Shown piece by piece: positions 34,773-42,767 of a DNA stretch of 64,000 nt. The notes under the pieces were generated by a model. The model was given only the letters and a program-made list of their open reading frames with translations, was not told the DNA's origin and made no database searches. The DNA is from Rosa chinensis. Lineage: Eukaryota; Streptophyta; Magnoliopsida; Rosales; Rosaceae. A program made the translations under genes and the position numbers. Each line of letters begins with the position of its first letter. Position 1 is the stretch's first letter. Location: positions 8,927,001 to 8,991,000 of the forward strand of contig NC_037094.1 in assembly GCF_002994745.2 (NCBI RefSeq), in the 5' to 3' direction.

Positions 34773-36254
34773 CTAGCAGTAGTAAGGCTTGAGCCATTTG
34801 CCATTGATAGGATCAGTCAGCCTATCGCTGTTAGCATGAATGAGGCGATAATAACCGCTGCTGTGAGACTCTTTAACGACAAATGGTCCTTCCCACTGAG
34901 CTGCAAATTTAGAAGGGCCAGGCATCTGTCTTCTCACCCAGTCAACGGTTCTAAGAACTAAGTCTCCTTCTTTGAAGCTTCTTTCTTTGACTGTTCTATT
35001 GTAAGCTTTAGTCACCCTTTGTCGATACGCTTCTGCCCTTGCTTCTGCTTGTCTTCGCCTTTCATCTGCAGCTTCAAGGTCCATTGTTCTCCACTTAGTA
35101 CATGACTCATCATCCCACTCCAGATCATTAACAGCTAACACTCTAGCCGTCGGGATCATAAGCTCCACTGGTAAGACTGCCTCGGATCCATAGACTAGAG
35201 AATATGGGGAAAACCCAGTAGCACTCCTAGGTGAAGTACGATAAGCCCATAAGGCATCCGGTAGATGAGTGCTCCATCCTCCCTTGTATTCATGTACCAT
35301 CTTACTTAAGATCCTGATGAGCGTCTTGTTTGTAGCTTCAGCTTGGCCGTTTCCTTGAGGATAATAAGGTGTTGACCTTCTGTGCTTGATTCCATATCCC
35401 TTGAGTGCCTTGCTTACTTCTTGATTGACGAAGGGTGTTCCATTGTCAGACACAATTTTGTAAGGAATACCAAATCTGCAAACAATGTTCTCCCTTATGA
35501 AGTTTGAAATTGCAGCTCCCGTGGCCTTACGAAGTGGAACTGCCTCTACCCACTTGGTGAAAGACTCAGTTGCTGTGAGGATCCATATAAAGCCCCCGGA
35601 AGGTGGGTGAATGGTTCCTACAAAGTCTAACCACCAAGTGTGAAATGGCCAAGGTGTTTTCATGTCTTGTAACAATGTTGATGGCTTGTGACTCAAGTTT
35701 CCATGTGTTTGGCATGTGTGACACTTCTTGACTGTGTTATAGGCATCTTCACGCATGTTGGGCCAGTAGTATCCCAAGTCTAATAGCTGCCGGTAAAGCT
35801 TCTTTCTTCCTTGATGCTCTCCACATTCCCCAGCATACACTTCTTGTAGAACCTGTTGATATTCAGCAGCTCCAAGGCATCTTAATGGCTCACCATTGAA
35901 TCCTTTTCTATACAGCGTGCTCCCATCCACAAAATACCTTTTCACCGTCTTCTTGACCTTGTATGCGTGCTTACGGTCTTCCGGCAGCGTTTCACTTATG
36001 AGGTATTCCAAGTATGGTGACCTCCAGTCTTCAGTAATTGCTGCTGTGAATCCCTCCTTCTCTGACAAAGTTGAGGAGCACTTAGAACATGAGAGTTGCG
36101 TCTCTGCTGCTTGTTTCTTCATGTTTGGCCAATAATAACCCCTACGTTGCAGTCTCCGGTATAAGCTGACCACCTGCTCAACCCCACAAGTGGCCTCATG
36201 TACTTCTTGCAATCTCCTTCGAGCTTCTTCTTCATCTACACAGCGGGCTAAAAC
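34773..36254 (-). CDS. Integrase region of the Tat-lineage element
   Basis: Integrase joins cDNA to host DNA. Counting from the methionine at 36212, the core has D196 (WWLDFVGTI), D256 (VSDNGTPF) and E292 (GQAEATNKT); 35 residues separate the last two, the D,D35E pattern. The upstream finger region is doubled: EVHEATCG...GYYWPNMK...CSKC (residues 3-45) and EVYAGECGEHQG...GYYWPNMR...CHTC (124-167). Neither copy has a full HHCC set: the first lacks the second His and the second has Tyr for the first His. The C-terminal part (VLRTVDWVRRQMPGPSKFAA) is the usual GPxF-like/SH3-like end of gypsy integrases. Confidence 0.88.
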   Translation of the reverse strand, partial: VLARCVDEEEARRRLQEVHEATCGVEQVVSLYRRLQRRGYYWPNMKKQAAETQLSCSKCSSTLSEKEGFTAAITEDWRSPYLEYLISETLPEDRKHAYKVKKTVKRYFVDGSTLYRKGFNGEPLRCLGAAEYQQVLQEVYAGECGEHQGRKKLYRQLLDLGYYWPNMREDAYNTVKKCHTCQTHGNLSHKPSTLLQDMKTPWPFHTWWLDFVGTIHPPSGGFIWILTATESFTKWVEAVPLRKATGAAISNFIRENIVCRFGIPYKIVSDNGTPFVNQEVSKALKGYGIKHRRSTPYYPQGNGQAEATNKTLIRILSKMVHEYKGGWSTHLPDALWAYRTSPRSATGFSPYSLVYGSEAVLPVELMIPTARVLAVNDLEWDDESCTKWRTMDLEAADERRRQAEARAEAYRQRVTKAYNRTVKERSFKEGDLVLRTVDWVRRQMPGPSKFAAQWEGPFVVKESHSSGYYRLIHANSDRLTDPINGKWLKPYYC

Positions 36255-38564
36255 TCATCCAGGAAGACGCTTGTATAATTCCCCAAATATCAGACTATAA
36301 TCTCCTAGCGTTCTGAGTCTATCTTCTTTGTCCAACTGAGCCATCTCGTCCTTGACACATTCCCGCCAGTCTTTCTCACTTGACGGGCTTGAGAAAATCA
36401 TAGCTTCTACACATGGCTTGTTATTTTGGATTACAGTGATGTTGGGTTGCTCCCTTGTGAACGAAAGCTTGGAACCAAGGGTAGCCAAAGCGTTTGCATA
36501 TCTGTTAGTGTTGCCGGGAATGTGCTCCAGAGTTATCTGCTCAAACTTCTTGATTAACTTTTCTGCCAAAGTTCTATAGGGTGCCAAGGTTACTTCTTTC
36601 ACCGCAAAATCTCCCTTTAATTGGCTGATGACTAGGTTTGAATCCCCGATCACTCTGATTTTCTTGACCCTCAATTCATCTGCAGTTGCAAGCCCAGCAA
36701 TAAAAGCTTCATATTCTGCCACATTATTAGTGCAGAAGAAGTTTAGCTTGAACGAAAGGGGTTTAGCTTGCCCATTAGGGTCCACGAGTACAACTCCAGC
36801 TCCTCCTCCGTTAGCCGTGGCTGACCCATCGAAGTGAAGGGTCCAAGGCTCCTCTTCTTCAACTACTACTGTCATCCCAGGTAACTCTCCAAGTATGTCA
36901 TGAGAAACATTAAATCCTTCTTCTGCTGGGAAGAGGGTGATCATGTCGATCACGGCCTGCCCCTTAATAGCCCTCGGTGTCGTACATACAATGTCGAACT
37001 CAGACAACTGGAGTAGCCATCTTGCTAACCTCCCTGATAGCACTGGTTTCGTCAGCAAATATCTGACTAAATCAGTCTTCACCATTAGTTGAAGCTTGTG
37101 GGCCAAAAAATAGTGACGTAACCTTTGTGCTGCATAGACAAGTGCTAAACAAAGTCTTTCTGCTTTAGGGTAGCGTGTTTCAGCCCCTCTCAAAAGCTTG
37201 CTCACATTGTAAATAGGAAATTCTTCCCCGGCTTCACTGTCTTGTGCTAATAATGCTCCCACTGCTGCATTGGTGGAGGCCAAATACAACTTTAAGGGGA
37301 CGCCTGGAATTGGCGCTTTCATGGTTGGGAGCTTGGTGATAAGCTGCTGAACCTTCAAGTAAGCCTCCTTGCATTCAGCGTCCCACGTAAATTTGTTCCC
37401 CTTTTTCAACAGAGGTGTGAACGCTTGGATTACAGCAGCTAAACTAGGTATGAAGCGTCTTATGTAAGACAATCTTCCCAAGAAACTCTTCAATTCCTTC
37501 TGACTTGAGGGTGGTGAATGAGATGCAATGGCCCGGATCTTGCTGGGATCAACATCAATGCCTCTACTATGCACCACAAAACCGAGAAATTTCGCCGAAG
37601 ACACCCCAAATCCACATTTTTTTGGATTCATCTTCAGCTTATATTCCCTGCATCTTTGTAGTACCTTTCTCAAGGTACCCCAATGCTCACTCCTAGTCTT
37701 AGATTTCACCACCAGATCATCAACGTAATCCTCCACTTCTTTTCCCATCATGTCATGGAACACTGCCGTCATTGCCCTTTGATAGGTAGCACCAGCGTTC
37801 TTCAAGCCAAATGGCATGACAGTATAGTAAAAATTTCCATATGGTGTACGAAAAGCCGTCTTTTCAGCATCTCTGGTGGCCATTTTAATTTGGTTATAGC
37901 CACTAAAACCATCCATGAATGATAGCATCCCATGGCCTGAGGTTGAATCTATGAGGACATCCATGTTTGGCAACGGGAATTCATCTTTTGGACATGCTTT
38001 ATTCAAATCCCTGAAGTCAACACAAACTCGTATCTGACCATTCTTTTTCTTCACTGGAACAATATTTGCCAACCAAGTAGGGTGCTTAATTGGCCTGATG
38101 AAACCAGAGGCTAAGAGTTTCTCAACTTCTTGCTTGATTTGTTGCTCATCATCGGGATGGTAATTTCTTCTTGATTGCACTACTGGTTTCGCTCCTAATT
38201 GCACATTCAAAGTGTGACACACCAGATTCGGGTCTAATCCCGGCATCTCCTCATAACTCCAGGCAAAGACATCCTTATATTCTCTTAATAAAGAGATGAG
38301 GCAGCCTCTTTCTTCAGGTGACAGATAGGTGGAGATGGAGATATTTTTTTGAACAGTGGGATCATCACTCAGGTTGACTTCTTCCATTTCTTCTGTCACA
38401 GCAGCACTTCCGTCCTGCATATACTTTGGTGCTGGCATTGCCTTTTGAAGGGGAAATCTTTCAGGTACCACGGAAGCCCCTTCTGCCTCTTGAACTAGAT
38501 CACACTCCATGGCACCTGCTGATTTGGGGCCCTCCCATAATGACCGGTTAGGCCCCGCATCCCG
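36255..38564 (-). CDS. Reverse transcriptase, RNase H and second RNase H
   Basis: Counting from the methionine at 38510, RT spans roughly residues 100-370 with VPVKKKNGQIRVCVDFRDLN, MPFGLKNAGATYQR and the YVDD active site at 262-265 (about 37716-37727). A gypsy RNase H follows (residues about 405-520). A second, archaeal-type RNase H (LHFDGSATANGGGAGVVL, EYEAF, GDSNLVI) covers about 560-690. This tandem arrangement is typical of the Tat clade. In the second RNase H the usual final catalytic Asp of the ADALA motif reads Asn (YANALATL), so its activity is doubtful. It ends at a TGA. Confidence 0.92.
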   Translation of the reverse strand, partial: RDAGPNRSLWEGPKSAGAMECDLVQEAEGASVVPERFPLQKAMPAPKYMQDGSAAVTEEMEEVNLSDDPTVQKNISISTYLSPEERGCLISLLREYKDVFAWSYEEMPGLDPNLVCHTLNVQLGAKPVVQSRRNYHPDDEQQIKQEVEKLLASGFIRPIKHPTWLANIVPVKKKNGQIRVCVDFRDLNKACPKDEFPLPNMDVLIDSTSGHGMLSFMDGFSGYNQIKMATRDAEKTAFRTPYGNFYYTVMPFGLKNAGATYQRAMTAVFHDMMGKEVEDYVDDLVVKSKTRSEHWGTLRKVLQRCREYKLKMNPKKCGFGVSSAKFLGFVVHSRGIDVDPSKIRAIASHSPPSSQKELKSFLGRLSYIRRFIPSLAAVIQAFTPLLKKGNKFTWDAECKEAYLKVQQLITKLPTMKAPIPGVPLKLYLASTNAAVGALLAQDSEAGEEFPIYNVSKLLRGAETRYPKAERLCLALVYAAQRLRHYFLAHKLQLMVKTDLVRYLLTKPVLSGRLARWLLQLSEFDIVCTTPRAIKGQAVIDMITLFPAEEGFNVSHDILGELPGMTVVVEEEEPWTLHFDGSATANGGGAGVVLVDPNGQAKPLSFKLNFFCTNNVAEYEAFIAGLATADELRVKKIRVIGDSNLVISQLKGDFAVKEVTLAPYRTLAEKLIKKFEQITLEHIPGNTNRYANALATLGSKLSFTREQPNITVIQNNKPCVEAMIFSSPSSEKDWRECVKDEMAQLDKEDRLRTLGDYSLIFGELYKRLPG

Positions 38565-38567
38565 TCA

Positions 38568-39383
38568 TAAGAGATATATTGTGCGGCCACCCGGCAGCAC
38601 CACTCGAGAGCATTGAGGCTGCTGTGCTTGAGCATAGACACTTTGTTGCCTCACCATCATTGCGAGCTCATCGTTGCTGAGATCCTGAATGTGAAGCCAT
38701 GAGGGTAAAGGAGTGCCTGTGGCCCTGGATGGATTGCCTCCTTCTCCGTCAGTAAATTCATCATAGAATTGTGCCTCGGCGTGATGACTTTCTGACTGGT
38801 GGAACGGTACTTGATTTCCTGGCAACCTGACAGGCTTAAGTCCAATCCTCCCCTTAACACACTGGTGGTAGGTGGAAGGCACGAGCTTATGCTTGTTCAA
38901 CCAAGGGCGTCCCAGCAGCGCATGGTAACTAGTGTCGGCATCAACAACATAGAATTTGGTAAGGGACTGAATTGGTCCAACCTTAAGGTTTAGTAGTATG
39001 TATCCTACAGCTTGCTCACTTCCATTTGCAAATCCAGTAATTGCCATATTTGCCTTCACAATTTTAGTCAGGGAAATTCCGGCGGCATTGAGCACTTGAA
39101 GGGATATAATGTTCAAGGAAGATCCCGTGTCTACCAAGGCTCTTCTTACGAATACACCATTGACTTGTGCTTCCAAATAGAGTGGCCTCCGGTGATCTGG
39201 ATAAGAAACCTCCATATCTTTATCGGTAAACACAATGGCATTGTCTCCTTCCAGTAAGCTCCTGCCCCTTTGTGTCTCAGTCCCAGCAGCAAAACATTGA
39301 GGGCCAAATGTCTCGGATACGTCCATCAGAGCTTCAGCAGCAGCTTGCCTAGCTTGGGGCCCATACTCCAGCTGATCAAAAAG
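38568..39383 (-). CDS. Aspartic protease of the Tat-lineage element
   Basis: Retroviral-type pepsin domain: ALVDTGSSLNIIS with the catalytic DTG near 39126-39134, then the flap-like region and YHALLGRPWLNKHKLVPST. It is in the same frame as gag and RT, with a TAA before it and a TGA after it. It cleaves the polyprotein in family members. Confidence 0.88.
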
Positions 39384-41033
39384 TTACTTGAACTTGGGGT
39401 TTTGCTGAAGAACTTGTGCAGCAGTAGGCTTAGTACATTGCATCACATCAGCTTCCCCAACGTCCTCTTCTACTTCGGTAACACGATAGACCTGATCCAT
39501 AAAAGCCTGACCATCATTAGTTCTCCTTCGGCCCTCCACAGTTGGGCTGCATTCATCATGAGAGAACCATGGATTGTTATAGCCACATGCCCTGAAATAT
39601 TGTTGCCAAGAAGCTTGGTCAATGGGGCCCAGATATTTGCTCAATGTCCAAGATCCATTATCGTGATGCACGGCATCATCTCCTACGCCAGTGATAACAG
39701 AACATGTCCCTTTTCCATGCCGTTTTGGCAACGGACCATCATCAATAGCTTGCTTCTTTGACGGGAGTTCTAGAGTACCTTCATCAATCTTTGCATGAAG
39801 GATCATTCGCAAGGTTTGACAGGCGGGGGTAGGATGTCCCACTATTTGGTGATAACGGCAGTAGCATGGATTCTTCTTGTCTTCCCTGGTGGGGGGTTTC
39901 TCTCGCTGCACGGGTTTGATTACTCCGTCAGCAAACAATGTATCAAGAATAGCATGAAGTTCCTCATCAGTACAAGGGACTGCCGGGACTGTTCCGGACC
40001 GTTCCTTCCTCTTCAAGTATCTTTCATCTACCATTAGAGCTTGATGTGCATCCCTTTGAGTCGTATCTTTTTTGTCTCTCCAACTCCTCTGATTTGAGGT
40101 GGTCTTAACAGACATGCTTGTTTTTCTCACTGCTTCAATCAATCTGGAAAATTGAGTAATGCCGATATTTTCCAAATAGACCCTGTATTCAGGCAGGATG
40201 TTGCTGATGCAGATTTCCACCAATGATTCTTCATCTTTTTCATCATAGCAATCCAAAGCTAAATCACGAAAGTGACGAACAAAATCCACCAGGTTCTCTC
40301 CGGCCCTTTGACAAGTGTTGTTTAGTTGTGCAATGGTCACCCTTTCCTCATATTGGAAGTATTTTCTACAGAACTTGCCTGCCATTTCGTCCCAGTTTCT
40401 AACAGAACCGGGAGCCAGGGTGGTGTACCAAGTATACGCACGATCAGTGAGGTTTTTGGAGAATTCTCTCAGCCTGAGATTATGATTGCTAGCGTGAGGG
40501 CCAAGAGCGTCGATAAATCGACTAATATGCTCTTTTGGGCTGCCTTTTCTCCCATCGAAAAGAGTAAAAGTGGGTGTTTCATAATTTTTGGGGTAAGACA
40601 AATGCATTATGCTTGAAGGGTAAGGGGGTTGAGGAGCATACTTCCAATCTTCAGAGCCACGACGCAATTCTTTTTCTAGCATGGCAACAACATCGTCTTG
40701 GGTGACAAAAGAAGGTGCCTTTTGATTGTCTGATGCTCTTGCCGCAGAGTCCTCATGGGAAACCTTCCGTGGTTGCTCTTCGTCATTTGGTTGCTCAAGA
40801 TGCTTTGTTGCTGAGATTGTGTCGACCAAATGTTTCATAGTGTCGACCATCTCCTTTTGAGCCCTACCAAAAGCGCTGAGAATGTGTGCCAAGCCTGCAG
40901 GAGTGATTTCCTCCTCCTCTTGCCTCTCTTCCTGATCTTGTTGCTCTTCATGCCTGGAAATAGAATCAACGTGCTCTTCTTCCTCTTGGGAAGGCATGCT
41001 GCTGTTATTCTTCTTTCTTCGCGGTGGAGCCAT
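39384..41033 (-). CDS. Gag of the Tat-lineage element (549 aa)
   Basis: Nucleocapsid precursor. The N-terminus is basic, then Glu/Gln-rich with a possible coiled coil (residues about 15-60). The retrotrans_gag core lies at about 150-300 (YTWYTTLAPGSVRNWDEMAG, KFCRKYFQYEE, ILPEYRVYLENIG). A CCHC-like knuckle reads CYCRYHQIVGHPTPACQTL. The ATG lies 18 bases after the PBS. The frame ends with PKFK then TAA, and coding-like sequence continues in the same frame. Confidence 0.9.
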   Translation of the reverse strand: MAPPRRKKNNSSMPSQEEEEHVDSISRHEEQQDQEERQEEEEITPAGLAHILSAFGRAQKEMVDTMKHLVDTISATKHLEQPNDEEQPRKVSHEDSAARASDNQKAPSFVTQDDVVAMLEKELRRGSEDWKYAPQPPYPSSIMHLSYPKNYETPTFTLFDGRKGSPKEHISRFIDALGPHASNHNLRLREFSKNLTDRAYTWYTTLAPGSVRNWDEMAGKFCRKYFQYEERVTIAQLNNTCQRAGENLVDFVRHFRDLALDCYDEKDEESLVEICISNILPEYRVYLENIGITQFSRLIEAVRKTSMSVKTTSNQRSWRDKKDTTQRDAHQALMVDERYLKRKERSGTVPAVPCTDEELHAILDTLFADGVIKPVQREKPPTREDKKNPCYCRYHQIVGHPTPACQTLRMILHAKIDEGTLELPSKKQAIDDGPLPKRHGKGTCSVITGVGDDAVHHDNGSWTLSKYLGPIDQASWQQYFRACGYNNPWFSHDECSPTVEGRRRTNDGQAFMDQVYRVTEVEEDVGEADVMQCTKPTAAQVLQQNPKFK

Positions 41034-41050
41034 CTCACAGGTCACAGCCT

Positions 41051-41070
41051 AGTCCCCAGCGGAGTCGCCA
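41051..41070 (-). promoter_or_regulatory. Primer-binding site of the Tat-lineage element
   Basis: TGGCGACTCCGCTGGGGACT on the minus strand starts four bases after the 5' LTR. This sequence type is used by Ogre/Tat elements and is usually assigned to tRNA-Arg; the tRNA match was not checked. Confidence 0.85.
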
Positions 41071-41074
41071 AAAA

Positions 41075-42444
41075 TGTGAGGGTGATTTTGTGACTTTGAC
41101 TTTTGCAGCAAGACCCTCCTAGTTGTGCGAGACTAGGCCCAAAGTCGTTCAATGGTTGTCCCAAGAAAAATTTCGTTGTAACCTGTTAAGCGTAACAGCA
41201 GCTACTTGGCTTAACTATAACAGCAGCTACTTATCCTGATGATAACAGCAGCTACTTGGCTTGACTATAACAGCAGCTACTTAGCCTGATGATAACAGCG
41301 GCTACTTGGCTTGACTATAACAGCAGCTACTTGGTAGTGATTTAGATTTGAGTTCGTAAGAACAGGGCTCATAGGTAGGAAAGATGTGGGAGCTAGATGC
41401 ATGAGAGTTTAGCAGAGAGAAAGGATGCCGGCAACAACATGGTTTTGGGTTTTGGGTTAGGATTGTTTGAATATCGATAGCTAGATTATCAGAGATGAAA
41501 GCTTGATCTATTGCTTGGTGTTTTTGGGTATTGTAACTTGGTTTTCTACGGCAACAAACCCTCCCTTTATAGCGGCGATCGAGAGGAAGGGTTTGCACTA
41601 AGAACCAGAGGCTTTGAAAGGGTATTCTTGATTTTGGTGGGATCATTCTAAGGCCTTCAGCTCTTGTTTTCCCTATGAAATCAAAAGAGTGAAAACCTGC
41701 TTTGGTCATGTGGGTAAAGACCGGTGGTGCAGGTACAGGGCGGCAATGGAAATCCCAGATTTCATGCTGCCGTGATTTCTGAGAGGCCATAATCCCTTGA
41801 TTTGTGCTATTGTAAACCGTGATTGCAAACATCTAAGTGTTATCGGAAATTGGGGCAGGATTTTGGAGGATGGGAGTTGAGAGGCTTTTGTATAGACTTG
41901 GGATTCTTACCCGAAAAAGGACGGAGTAGTGATCCCAGCAGCAACTCGATGGAAACGATATTCCTGAATTGGAGAAGACGACTCCAACGTCCTTCTTGGG
42001 CTATGGGCTCTAATGTTGTGGTCTTTGGGTAAGGAATGGCTTTAGTGGGCTCTAAGTCTTGTTGAGCTTGATTTCATCTCTCTACTAGCCCATATTAAGA
42101 TATTGGCCCTCGAAGCGTGAATTTTGGTTCCCAAGTCCAAAATTACCGATGGGCCTTATCAAAATGATGGGCCTCGCATGATCTGTTACCTTCCACACCA
42201 TATCCCACCATATGAGCCCCAAACGTAGCTTGGGCCTACGGGTGTCGCGTGATAAATAAGCGTGTTGGTCGGTTTAGAAATCCCTGTCAATCGCTTGAAT
42301 GTTTAGGCATTTCATATCGCTTGTTGAATAAAGAATTCTCTCACCGAAGAATGGGCTTGCTCGAAGACCCAATGGGTTTGATGACTCGTTCCTTTTGCAT
42401 GTCACTTAGTCAAATTCGAACTTGTGGAAATTTGGGTATCAACA
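41075..42444 (-). repeat. 5' LTR of the Tat-lineage element
   Basis: 1370 bp, the same length as the 3' LTR with no indel and about 14 substitutions by eye. Minus-strand TATAAAG at 41565-41571 probably drives the genomic transcript. The tandem AACAGC(A/G)GCTACTT units lie at 41192-41335. The sense-strand open frame of 176 codons (41832-41302) is kept here too. Confidence 0.93.
41565..41571 (-). promoter_or_regulatory. LTR TATA box
   Basis: GCTATAAAGGGAGGG on the minus strand, identical in both LTRs (also 27212-27218). Likely core promoter of the retrotransposon. Confidence 0.65.
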
Positions 42445-42767
42445 ATACTAAAGTTGGTCGCACTGTTTATCACTATTCATAAATGAAGTGAAGGTTTTAC
42501 CCCTGGCTTTTGACTCAATTTACAATTCTGCCATAACCTTTCAGTTTTTTTTTTTTTCAATTCTGCCATATTCTTTTTCCTTTATTTTTTGAAATATTTT
42601 TTTTAAGTGAGAACAATTTTTGTTTTGTATTTGTAAATTTCTACAAATCATGGAAAAACTTTATTTTTTCTTGTATCCCATTTGTTGCTAATATATTATT
42701 AACAACAACAAAAAATTATATTTTAAGTAGCGCCTATATTTTTTAGATTACAAATATTCATCTATTA

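Larger units (their letters stand above)
34773..41033 (-). pseudogene. gag-pro-RT-RH-aRH-INT polyprotein, one frame with three stops
   Basis: From the ATG at 41033 a single frame runs to the stop at 34773 (about 2,087 codons), interrupted only by TAA (39384-39386), TGA (38565-38567) and TGA (36255-36257). The first two fall between domains; the third falls between the second RNase H and the integrase finger region. Each could arise from CAA or CGA by C-to-T change. No frameshift is visible. Start choice: the in-frame GTG at 41045 precedes it, but ATG at 41033 opens a normal basic Gag N-terminus 18 bases after the PBS. Parts are described in separate entries. Confidence 0.88.
26722..42444 (-). 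mobile_element. Complete Ty3/gypsy Tat-lineage LTR retrotransposon (15,723 bp)
   Basis: The element has LTRs at 41075-42444 (5') and 26722-28091 (3'), each 1370 bp, both TG...CA and about 1% different. The 5-bp target duplication ATACT is at 26717-26721 and 42445-42449. Order on the minus strand: 5' LTR, PBS, gag, protease, RT, RNase H, second (archaeal-type) RNase H, integrase, a long region with an antisense gene, PPT, 3' LTR. Two RNase H domains and an antisense ORF after integrase are hallmarks of the Tat clade (Ogre/Retand-like). The polyprotein frame has three stop codons, so this copy is probably not autonomous. It landed in the first bases of Helitron D. Confidence 0.93.

Noticed and set aside
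39270..39761. 163-residue plus-strand frame
   Set aside because: Shadow of the gag/protease frame on the opposite strand.
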